A stretch of 22,346 bases of DNA from Hallerella sp964397425 (GTDB lineage: Bacteria; Fibrobacterota; Fibrobacteria; Fibrobacterales; Fibrobacteraceae), in assembly GCA_964397425.1 (NCBI GenBank), contig CAYNID010000020.1, forward strand, positions 1 through 22,346. The letters run 5' to 3'. Under the pieces are notes generated by a model. It was not told where the DNA came from. It saw only the letters and a list, made by a program, of their open reading frames with translations, and ran no database searches. The position numbers and the translations under genes were made by a program. Positions 14,161-20,545 of this stretch are shown here, one piece after another. Position 1 is the first letter of the stretch. Every line of letters begins with the position of its first letter.

Positions 14161-15129
14161 TCAGGCTTCGATTCCGGCAAGTTTCTTGCCGATTTTCTCT
14201 GGCACCTGATTCGCGGCAAAGGTGTAAGCCACCTTAATCGCCTGTTCAATCGCCTTGGCGTCGGAACGGCCATGCGCGATGATGCCCGTACCTTTAAGTC
14301 CGAGCAAAAGGGCTCCTCCCGTGTTGCGGTAGTCCCACGCTTCGTTGAACTGCTTTCCGGCCGGCGTATCGATAACGCCGAAAGTCTTGGTGTGCAATTC
14401 GAAGAAGCCTTCGTACATTTTCAGCAAGACGTTTCCGACAAAGCCCGAACAGACCACGACATCCGATTCGCCAAGCAAGACATCACGCCCTTCGACGTTG
14501 CCGATGAAATTCACGGGAGCGTTTTTCAGAAGCTGGTACGCCTCTTGTACAGAAGCGGGGCCTTTCTTTTCTTCTTCGCCCATGTTCAACAGACCGACCT
14601 TCGGATTTTCAATTCCGAGGTAAGCTTCGGCAAAAACGGAACCGGCCAGGGCGAAATCCTTGAGCACTGCCGGCTTTTCATCGACGTTCGCACCGGCATC
14701 GACAAGTACGCTGTGTCCTGTCGCGGTCGGGATGATGCAACCGATGGGCGGACGGGCGAAATTTTCACTGGTCCGTCCAAGAATCATCAGGCAAGAGGCC
14801 ATCATGGCTCCGGAGTTGCCGGCGGAAACACTCGCCTGGACAAGGCCTTTCTTTTGAAGAGCGACGCAAGTGACAAGTCCAGAACGCTGTTTTTTGCGAA
14901 GGACTTCCGTCGGATGGTCATCCATGGCGACAAGTTCCGGCGCATCGACAACCTGAATCAGCTTGCCATTGTAACCGAACTGTTCCAATTTGGCTTTGAC
15001 TTCGGCTTCGGGGCCGCAAAGGACCACGGCGAATTTTCCTTCGGACTGGTTGACGGCATTGATAGCCCCTTGGACCACGACGTCCGGAGCGTTATCACCG
15101 CCAAACGCATCTAGCGCAATGCTTATCAT
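14161..15129 (-). CDS. plsX: Phosphate acyltransferase PlsX
   Basis: This 322-residue enzyme converts acyl-ACP to acyl phosphate for the first acylation of glycerol-3-phosphate. It begins MISIALDAFGGDNAPDVVV and contains ASVSAGNSGAMMA, GCIIPT, VLVDAGANVD and VCSGFVGNVLLKMYEG, all family hallmarks. The ATG at 15129 has AAAGGAG seven bases upstream; the longer frame to 15249 overlaps rpmF and is rejected. It follows rpmF by 23 bases. fabH, which often follows plsX, is absent here. Confidence 0.96.
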   Translation of the reverse strand: MISIALDAFGGDNAPDVVVQGAINAVNQSEGKFAVVLCGPEAEVKAKLEQFGYNGKLIQVVDAPELVAMDDHPTEVLRKKQRSGLVTCVALQKKGLVQASVSAGNSGAMMASCLMILGRTSENFARPPIGCIIPTATGHSVLVDAGANVDEKPAVLKDFALAGSVFAEAYLGIENPKVGLLNMGEEEKKGPASVQEAYQLLKNAPVNFIGNVEGRDVLLGESDVVVCSGFVGNVLLKMYEGFFELHTKTFGVIDTPAGKQFNEAWDYRNTGGALLLGLKGTGIIAHGRSDAKAIEQAIKVAYTFAANQVPEKIGKKLAGIEA

Positions 15130-15152
15130 CGCGAACTCTCCTTTGATTGAAC

Positions 15153-15335
15153 TTAGGCTTCCTGTACGCGAACGACTTCGACGCCGTTGTAATATCCGCA
15201 TACCGGGCAAACGCGATGCGGACGCTTGACGGAACCGCAATGATCGCATGTGGCGAGAGCGGGCATTTCAAGCTTCCAATGCGTACGGCGCTTGTCACGA
15301 CGGGCAGTCGAGGTTTTTCTTTTTGGTACGGCCAT
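15153..15335 (-). CDS. rpmF: Ribosomal protein L32
   Basis: This 60-residue large-subunit protein starts MAVPKRKTSTARRDKRRTHW and has a zinc ribbon with Cys at 30, 33, 43 and 46 (CDHC, CPVC). The ATG has AGGAG seven bases upstream. It sits between DUF177 and plsX, an arrangement conserved in many bacteria that links ribosome and lipid synthesis. Confidence 0.97.
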   Translation of the reverse strand: MAVPKRKTSTARRDKRRTHWKLEMPALATCDHCGSVKRPHRVCPVCGYYNGVEVVRVQEA

Positions 15336-15371
15336 TTTGAACTCCTAATCGTTCGGCTCGGATTTTTGGAA

Positions 15372-15896
15372 TCATCCGTTCGGACGTTCCATTTTGTCCT
15401 TGAGCGCTTTTAATTTTTCCCAACGGGGATCTTCTTTGGGAACTTCCGACTTTTCGCCGGCTTCCCAAACAAATTCCCTGTCCGGATTATCCTTGACCGG
15501 ATGGAGCGGTTCCTGGAGAATCACCAGTTGCCGGACGCATTCAGTCACATCCACGTAATTCTGGGATTGCGGAACGCGGAATCCAAAGATTTCATCGTCC
15601 GAATCGTCCAGTTCCTGCCCCGCTAGTCCCGGAACCAGTTCCACCCAAAAATGGATGGGCGTTTCAAAGGGGCTGTCGAACAGCTCGAGTGTGCGGGAGC
15701 ATTCCAAAACCTGTACCCCGGAAAGAGTTCCCGCGAGAAGCCACCGATTCGAACTTTCGGGAGAAACCGTCAGTTCGGCATCCAAGTCGCCCTTGACGCG
15801 GAGTTCTTCAAAAACGCCCGCATCGGAAACATCCTTTGCGAAGCAGACCTGCAACTGACCGTCACAGGAGGCTATTTTTGAAATCTCGATTCTCAA
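15372..15896 (-). CDS. DUF177 (YceD-type) protein
   Basis: This 174-residue protein matches DUF177/YceD, found upstream of rpmF in most bacteria and linked to 23S rRNA processing in some. Recognisable parts are LRVKGDLDAELTVSPES, CSRTLELFDSPFETPIHFWV and VDVTECVRQLVILQEPLHPV (family equivalent of DLxxxVREQLLLALP). The end is charged. It starts with TTG at 15896. A TAG lies in frame 15 bases upstream and no ATG or GTG is available near it. No ribosome site precedes it, and the predicted transcription start is only three bases away, so the message looks leaderless. It is first in the DUF177-rpmF-plsX operon. Confidence 0.88.
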   Translation of the reverse strand: MRIEISKIASCDGQLQVCFAKDVSDAGVFEELRVKGDLDAELTVSPESSNRWLLAGTLSGVQVLECSRTLELFDSPFETPIHFWVELVPGLAGQELDDSDDEIFGFRVPQSQNYVDVTECVRQLVILQEPLHPVKDNPDREFVWEAGEKSEVPKEDPRWEKLKALKDKMERPNG

Positions 15897-15905
15897 GGTA
15901 GCGCA

Positions 15906-15934
15906 AATATACTAGAAAAAAAGTTTTCGGTCAA
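15906..15934 (-). promoter_or_regulatory. Near-consensus promoter of the DUF177-rpmF-plsX operon
   Basis: On the minus strand TTGACC (15934-15929) and TATATT (15911-15906) are exactly 17 bases apart. The expected start is an A at 15899, three bases before the TTG start codon. Confidence 0.8.
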
Positions 15935-15958
15935 CAAAACGGGGCGAAAAAGCCCCCT
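15935..15958 (-). terminator. Terminator after the lipoprotein gene
   Basis: On the minus strand GGGGGC and CGCCCC pair around a T-rich loop, followed by GTTTTG. It sits about 20 bases after the lipoprotein stop and abuts the next operon's minus 35 box. Confidence 0.7.
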
Positions 15959-15977
15959 CTTGCCTGTGTTTTTCCGC

Positions 15978-17336
15978 CTATTCACCGCTAAACCAGGCGG
16001 AATTGCTCAAAGAAGGCGGCGTATATGTAAAGCCTTGGTATTTGAGCGTGTCACCGGTGGGCAAATTGACGGGAACCACTTCAACGTAATCTTCCGGCGC
16101 GAAAAGCCCCGATTTGAGACCGCGCAAGACCATTTCATCGCTTGAATAATACACAAACTCCTGCGTGTCCGGTGGCAAATTCGCCATGAAGATATTGTTG
16201 CAGGAACTGACCGTTTTGAAGCGGCTCGTTCCCCGGAACCCCACCCGGATGCTGTAAGCCCAGCAAAGGGTGTCCCGCCGGGAAGACACGGCGTTGTCCG
16301 CCACCAAAAAGACGGATCCCAGGAAGTTTGCCATCGGCGAAAGCGTGACGGTGCCAATGCGGACCACGTCCGGCGTCTCTTTCAAAACATCCTTTCCGAT
16401 GTAAGGCGAAACTCCCGACAAAACGTTCCCCAAAGAATCCCTGCCGCGGAATTCGACGCGGAACGAATCGCAGACAACCGTTTCGAGTAACGGCGCGGGA
16501 ACGCTCCAGTTGCCGTCAAAATCGGAAAGCGCCTGGGTCACAAACGCCGAGCTGTCCACGACGCCAAATCCATAAAGATCGGTCACAACATGGACCGAAA
16601 CGCCGCGCAAAGGCATTCCGTCCGCATCGGTCACCTTTCCGCTCAAGACTTTCGCCCGGGTCGGTTCAAGTTCGGAGAGGTTCCAACGGAGATTCCCAAC
16701 GTCCAGCGTATCGCCCGCCGAAAGGGATACGGAAAATTGCCGGACGATGGACGAATCCGCATACCCCGAATTCCGGAGCTTGGACAAAACGCCCGAATCC
16801 GCCGGAGCGACTGTCAACTGGTAATCGCCCTCCGGAATTCCCAGCGAGAATGAATCCGGAGCGAAGATGTCGGCGAAGAAAGTCGTTGCGCCCAGGTAGA
16901 CCAAAAAGTGCGAGCCCGCCACATTCGAAGCGTTCCCCGAAGATTCAAGGATTCCCCGGAGATGCGCCGGGCGTTGCAAGCGCACTTGCAGCCGTTCGGA
17001 TTTTTTGGCGGACACATTCCACAAGATTTGCGCCTGGGAAAGGGACGAATCCGCAGCCAGGTAGCGGAATTCCAAGTTCACCGTGTCGGCAAGCGAGCTG
17101 TCAAAGGCGAACGAGCCGTCATCGGCAGTCGACGTTTCCACGAAAGCCGCCGGAGTGGCCGTGCGGGCGGAAACTTGCCGCACCAGAACACCGCGCGCCA
17201 CGGAGCTGTCCGAAAGCAGAACGGTTCCCGCTATCGTATTTTCCGTATCCGTCGCCGTTCCGGAAACCTTTTCCGAAGAACAGGAGAGCAACGCGAAAAT
17301 TCCGAGAAGTCCCCAGAAAAGTTTATTCATCTTCAT
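15978..17336 (-). CDS. Lipoprotein with carboxypeptidase-regulatory-like domains
   Basis: This is a 452-residue lipoprotein. The lipobox LLSC puts the lipidated Cys at 19, followed by Ser-Ser. Two beta-sandwich segments resemble carboxypeptidase regulatory-like domains: GTVLLSDSSVARGVLVRQVS near residue 40 and LSGKVTDADGMPLRGVSVHV near 230. Such domains often bind ligands or surface partners and have no catalytic motif here. The ATG at 17336 has GGAGG eight bases upstream, inside the end of the regulator gene; the two genes overlap by 14 bases and are probably translationally coupled. Such regulator-lipoprotein pairs suggest the regulator controls or senses this surface protein, which is inference. 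Confidence 0.82.
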   Translation of the reverse strand: MKMNKLFWGLLGIFALLSCSSEKVSGTATDTENTIAGTVLLSDSSVARGVLVRQVSARTATPAAFVETSTADDGSFAFDSSLADTVNLEFRYLAADSSLSQAQILWNVSAKKSERLQVRLQRPAHLRGILESSGNASNVAGSHFLVYLGATTFFADIFAPDSFSLGIPEGDYQLTVAPADSGVLSKLRNSGYADSSIVRQFSVSLSAGDTLDVGNLRWNLSELEPTRAKVLSGKVTDADGMPLRGVSVHVVTDLYGFGVVDSSAFVTQALSDFDGNWSVPAPLLETVVCDSFRVEFRGRDSLGNVLSGVSPYIGKDVLKETPDVVRIGTVTLSPMANFLGSVFLVADNAVSSRRDTLCWAYSIRVGFRGTSRFKTVSSCNNIFMANLPPDTQEFVYYSSDEMVLRGLKSGLFAPEDYVEVVPVNLPTGDTLKYQGFTYTPPSLSNSAWFSGE

Positions 17337-18198
17337 TGGGCAATCCTCCATCCTTTTCTTCGGCGACCGCTTTCTTTTCCAAGCTCCCCAGCTCTTTGGA
17401 AAGCGGGAAAAACTGGATGTTCAGTTCACAGACCATCGATTCGCCCTCGTCGGAGCGGACAATGTCGACGACTTCTTTCCGGAAGGTGTCAATCTTGTGG
17501 ATGATGCGTTCAAGGCCTTGCGCGGAAACACTCATCGTCGTACAAGAGACGTTGCGGCGTTCTGTGCTGTAATGGTCGATGGAAGCCTTTCCCAAATCCA
17601 TCATCTTCTTTTGAAAGTCGTGGACAACAAACGGGGGAATTTCCCTGCCGCTTGCAATCGTCTTGTTCACCGATCTCCAAAAACCGTTTTCCATTTCGAC
17701 TAGACCCAGGTTCGAAAGCAATTTCACCGCCTGTTTCGCCTGCGGAACGGAAATCCGCGGATTGAGGAAAAGCGCCAAATCCTGGTAGTTGTCCGAAATG
17801 TTCAACACGGACAGCGCTTCGCGGACGGCGACGTAATACCATTCCCTGTAATACTCCAGCTGGTTGCGGGAAAGCGCCTTGGTCGACCGCGGCAAAAGCG
17901 CGGACATCTGTTCAAAAATGGTCTGCTTGGATTCTGGAGTCTCGGCATGGGTGAAGTCCACCATCAAGCTGAAATAACGCCCCTCCTTTTCGGAAAGGCC
18001 TAGCGCATGGATGAACTTGGGAACCATTTGCGGCGTCAGGGACTTGCGTCCTTTGACCACATCCAGATAAAAACCGCTCGACGTGTAACCGGCGCGTTTC
18101 GCAAACGCCCGATACGAAAAATAACGTTGCACGGATTTTCTGTACTCGTAGTAATCCTGCAAGTATTTTCTGTAATTGTAATAGGCGAACACGTTCAT
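17323..18198 (-). CDS. TIGR02147-family (DUF4423) regulatory protein
   Basis: This 291-residue protein fits TIGR02147, a family greatly expanded in Fibrobacter. It opens MNVFAYYNYRKYLQDYYEYR, then a helix-turn-helix-like region (YFSYRAFAKRAGYTSSGFYLDVVKGRKSL, about 24-52), VPKFIHALGLSEKEGRYFSLMVDF, and a C-terminal DUF4423-type winged part (VKLLSNLGLVEMENGFWR, about 150-170). DNA binding is likely but unproven. The ATG at 18198 has no ribosome site; a TATATT 9 to 15 bases upstream would give an almost leaderless message. Three GGAACAC motifs lie in the upstream region, one over the minus 35 position, so autoregulation is plausible. Confidence 0.88.
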   Translation of the reverse strand: MNVFAYYNYRKYLQDYYEYRKSVQRYFSYRAFAKRAGYTSSGFYLDVVKGRKSLTPQMVPKFIHALGLSEKEGRYFSLMVDFTHAETPESKQTIFEQMSALLPRSTKALSRNQLEYYREWYYVAVREALSVLNISDNYQDLALFLNPRISVPQAKQAVKLLSNLGLVEMENGFWRSVNKTIASGREIPPFVVHDFQKKMMDLGKASIDHYSTERRNVSCTTMSVSAQGLERIIHKIDTFRKEVVDIVRSDEGESMVCELNIQFFPLSKELGSLEKKAVAEEKDGGLPNEDE

Positions 18199-18230
18199 GG
18201 ACGTAAAAATATAATTTCTCGTTTTTTTCG

Positions 18231-18355
18231 GGAACACCTTTCTGAATATTTTTTCAAGAAAGTGGCGAATTTTTCACAAAAGAACAGATTGGGAACACTT
18301 TCACGCAAACAGGGTGTACCACTTGACAAAAAATTTGCCTATTTTTAAGGAACAC
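18231..18355. promoter_or_regulatory. Three GGAACAC motifs upstream of the regulator
   Basis: GGAACAC occurs at 18231-18237, 18292-18298 and 18349-18355, the first two within the longer shared GGGAACAC. Their starts are 61 and 57 bp apart. The first covers the position of the minus 35 box of the TIGR02147 gene, and the third follows a TTGACA (18323-18328) pointing towards the plus-strand genes. They may be operators for the adjacent regulator. Confidence 0.4.
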
Positions 18356-18371
18356 CCAATCCCATCCCTGG

Positions 18372-18407
18372 ATCCCGCTCCACAGAACTGAGCGGGATTC
18401 TTTTTTT
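18372..18407 (+). terminator. Strong terminator upstream of the hydrolase-like gene
   Basis: ATCCCGCTC (18372-18380) and GAGCGGGAT (18390-18398) form a perfect nine-base stem with a nine-base loop; TTC and seven Ts follow. No plus-strand gene precedes it. It would end a short transcript starting near 18350 or act as an attenuator for the gene starting 26 bases later. Confidence 0.8.
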
Positions 18408-18432
18408 GCGCCCCATTTTCTATTTTTTCCCC

Positions 18433-19203
18433 GTGAATTTCGTCAAACGCATTTTTTTCAAAACGCTCCGGTTCGCGGCGATTATCGCCATCGTTTACCT
18501 TTGCCTCGTCGGTTATCTGCTCCTTTCTGAACGGCGACTCTCCTTTGCGCGGGCCGAGTCCGACAAAACGTCGGCAGATACTATCAAAGAATACGCCTTG
18601 CGCTGCCAAACCAAAGACGGCAAATGGCTTCAGGGATGGGTTTCGAAAGATTCCCTGGCGCCGACGGTGCTGTATTTCGCCGACCGCGGGGAAGACGCTG
18701 CGACATTCCTCGCCCACGCAATGCGGATTCCGGGCTTCCGGTTTGCCGGATTCAATTACCGCGGTTCCGCCGGCAGCGAAGGGTCTCCCGGGGAAAAGCA
18801 TTATGCCGAAGACATCCGCGCCATGGTCGGCTGCGCAAACGCCGAGGGAGCCATTTTCTTAGGGCACGGGACAGGCGCCATCGCCGCTTACAATTCGTTC
18901 AAGAACGCCCTGGGCCGCGGCGCCGTTTTAGTGGACCCCGTCGAAAGCTTTGGCGATGCGCTGTCTTCCCGATACCGCGTATTCTTTCCCCGTTTTTTGA
19001 GCCGGACCAAAACGCAGATGGAGTTCGATTCTTCCGCCGCGCCGCAAGCACTTGTCATTTTCGATGATCCCCGGAAAGGAGCCGGCGTTGAAAGCCTGAT
19101 AAAAAACCACCCGGAAGCCTTCCACGTTCTCCGCCGCGACGGCGCTTCTTTGTTGGATGTTCTCGAAAAAGTTTTGGGCGAAATGTCGGCGGGAAGCCGC
19201 TGA
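18433..19203 (+). CDS. Membrane-anchored alpha/beta-hydrolase homologue, nucleophile missing
   Basis: This 256-residue protein has one N-terminal membrane helix (about 13-32). Its soluble part resembles YqiA/BEM46-type alpha/beta hydrolases: FNYRGSAGSEGSPGEKHYAEDI (108-128) is the strand and oxyanion region, and VIFDDP (208-213) holds the acidic position. The nucleophile elbow, normally G-x-S-x-G, reads GHGTG at 144-148, with Gly in place of Ser. It is therefore probably not a functional hydrolase unless Thr147 substitutes. GTG at 18433 is chosen; it has no ribosome site, and a TTG in the terminator's T-run is the only earlier in-frame option. It may be expressed with the downstream genes, which also have a promoter. 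Confidence 0.7.
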   Translation: MNFVKRIFFKTLRFAAIIAIVYLCLVGYLLLSERRLSFARAESDKTSADTIKEYALRCQTKDGKWLQGWVSKDSLAPTVLYFADRGEDAATFLAHAMRIPGFRFAGFNYRGSAGSEGSPGEKHYAEDIRAMVGCANAEGAIFLGHGTGAIAAYNSFKNALGRGAVLVDPVESFGDALSSRYRVFFPRFLSRTKTQMEFDSSAAPQALVIFDDPRKGAGVESLIKNHPEAFHVLRRDGASLLDVLEKVLGEMSAGSR

Positions 19204-19206
19204 CCA

Positions 19207-19235
19207 TTGTCACAATCCGCCCTTTTTGTTAATTT
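19207..19235 (+). promoter_or_regulatory. Promoter for the two-gene unit at 19268
   Basis: TTGTCA (19207-19212) and TAATTT (19230-19235) are 17 bases apart. A start near 19242 gives a leader of about 26 bases. Confidence 0.5.
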
Positions 19236-19267
19236 TTGAATAAAACTTCCCTAGGCGAGGTCGAACG

Positions 19268-19915
19268 ATGGAAAGTTACAAGGCCAGAATGGATATTCGC
19301 GGATTTCTCCGCTTTCCCAAAGACTTGATGGAAAAGTTCAAGCTCAAAGACGTTTCCTATGCCGATGTTTTCGTAGACAAAATCGGCGGGCGCATTGGCA
19401 TTGTCCCGACGAACAAACTCAAAGCGACTTCTTTTCGCCTTTTATCGTCTAACGGGACGGCGCTACTGTATCTCCGCGGCGCAATGAACAGCGTCGGAAT
19501 GACGGTCGTCTCGGGCGATGTCCTTTTGTCCAAAGACGGAAACACTTTCGTTTTCCAAAATCAAAAGCGCGCTTCCAAAAAGACAGGCCCCTGGGAAATT
19601 TTCGCCTGCCGGAATTCCGCCGGGATTCCCATGGTTTCCATTGATCCGCGTGGAACGCTCATCCTCGACAAGCGCTGCGTTTTGGCTTTGGACACCGTCA
19701 AAAATTCCACAATGACCCCGGAATACGATGGAAAGAAAAAAACGTTCACCCTGACTTTCGGCAAAAAAGGATTCGTCAATGTTCGCACCGTTGAAAGCCA
19801 TGCGAACCTTTCGATGATGGGAACGTTCCATTCCTTTGGACTCCAGTTGCCCACCGCCCACACGCGCTATTGCGCCCAAATTTCCGGAAACGTTTTAAAA
19901 TTCAAGCTGGTATAA
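19268..19915 (+). CDS. Unknown protein with two AbrB/MraZ-like halves
   Basis: This 215-residue soluble protein is not assigned to a family. Its two halves share a pattern: MDIRGFLRFPKD at 8-19 and IDPRGTLILDKR at 125-136, both D-x-R-G-x-L followed by beta strand and basic residues, as at the start of MraZ and AbrB-type swapped-hairpin folds (compare D-x-K-G-R-x-x-x-P). Each half then continues as beta-rich sequence with basic residues. A DNA-binding role is possible but rests on this resemblance only. No signal peptide or membrane helix is seen. The ribosome site is AGGCGAGG. A small membrane protein gene follows after one base. Confidence 0.65.
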   Translation: MESYKARMDIRGFLRFPKDLMEKFKLKDVSYADVFVDKIGGRIGIVPTNKLKATSFRLLSSNGTALLYLRGAMNSVGMTVVSGDVLLSKDGNTFVFQNQKRASKKTGPWEIFACRNSAGIPMVSIDPRGTLILDKRCVLALDTVKNSTMTPEYDGKKKTFTLTFGKKGFVNVRTVESHANLSMMGTFHSFGLQLPTAHTRYCAQISGNVLKFKLV

Positions 19916-19916
19916 T

Positions 19917-20333
19917 ATGGTTGAAACCTTTTCCGCTTTTTACTCCGTCCATTACAACTTCGCGGCTCTTTCCCTGTTGCTGCTGCTGATTGTCATTTTC
20001 CTGCTGACCAAGAAAAATTTCAAGGTGAGCTTGATTCTAATCGCCATCGACGTCGTGTTGAATGTTTTCATTTGGCAGCGCACAACGGGAAATGTTTGGA
20101 CCGTCACGGAAACTCCCTCAGAAGACAGCGCCTGGAGCATGCCGACTCCGAAGACTTACAAGTTTTACGCTCCGGACCACTGGATCATCGATACGGATGA
20201 CGGTAAAAAACTGCACTACTGCTGGGTCGAAGCGTATATGGAGAAATTCCTTTCCGTTGATTTTGTCGATAAACTTTGGGGAACGGACAAGGCGAAAAGC
20301 CTGCGCGAAGCCTCTGAAGAACGGATGCGGTAA
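19917..20333 (+). CDS. Small membrane protein of unknown function
   Basis: This 138-residue protein has two predicted membrane helices (about 16-31, LSLLLLLIVIFLLTK, and 36-52, VSLILIAIDVVLNVFIW) and a soluble C-terminal part (about 55-138) with aromatic and acidic residues (KFYAPDHWIIDTDDGKKLHYCW). I do not recognise a family. The start codon lies one base after the preceding stop, so translational coupling is likely and the two products may act together. It converges with putP across a 212-bp gap filled by repeat copy B. Confidence 0.65.
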   Translation: MVETFSAFYSVHYNFAALSLLLLLIVIFLLTKKNFKVSLILIAIDVVLNVFIWQRTTGNVWTVTETPSEDSAWSMPTPKTYKFYAPDHWIIDTDDGKKLHYCWVEAYMEKFLSVDFVDKLWGTDKAKSLREASEERMR

Positions 20334-20358
20334 GGGTGCAGTTTTAATTCGCAATTAA

Positions 20359-20537
20359 GGGTTTCTCACACCAAGATCCCAATTCCGATTGCAAACCGTT
20401 TCCGCTTCAAAACGGACGGTCTGCGGCTTTAATTCGTAATTCCGAATTAAAATCACAGCCACCACGGAGAGTTTCCCATTCTCAGCCCAATTCCTCATTC
20501 CTCATTCCTCATTTCTAATTTCTAATTCCTAATTTCC
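20359..20537 (+). repeat. Dispersed repeat copy B: core plus heptad tract
   Basis: Seven 7-mers fill 20489-20537: AATTCCT, CATTCCT twice, CATTTCT, AATTTCT, AATTCCT, AATTTCC. The preceding 20463-20488 resembles the same place in the right-end copy (GAGAG then TTCCC, then a CTCAGC/ACAGCTC block). A shorter piece (20359-20374, GGGTTTCTCACACCAA) recalls 2464-2478 near copy A. It fills the gap between two convergent genes and may include hairpin-forming AATT palindromes. Confidence 0.65.
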
Positions 20538-20545
20538 AATCACCA

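Noticed and set aside
12614..14209. 531-codon open frame on the plus strand
   Set aside because: It is antisense to fabG and fabD, which have full family motifs. Long antisense frames are common here because of strong codon bias, and the product matches nothing recognisable.
14125..15114. 329-codon open frame on the plus strand
   Set aside because: It is antisense to plsX, whose motifs are intact throughout.
18231..18371. tRNA or other standard RNA gene in the gap upstream of the regulator
   Set aside because: No cloverleaf or T-arm consensus could be found. Only short motifs and the following terminator are present.
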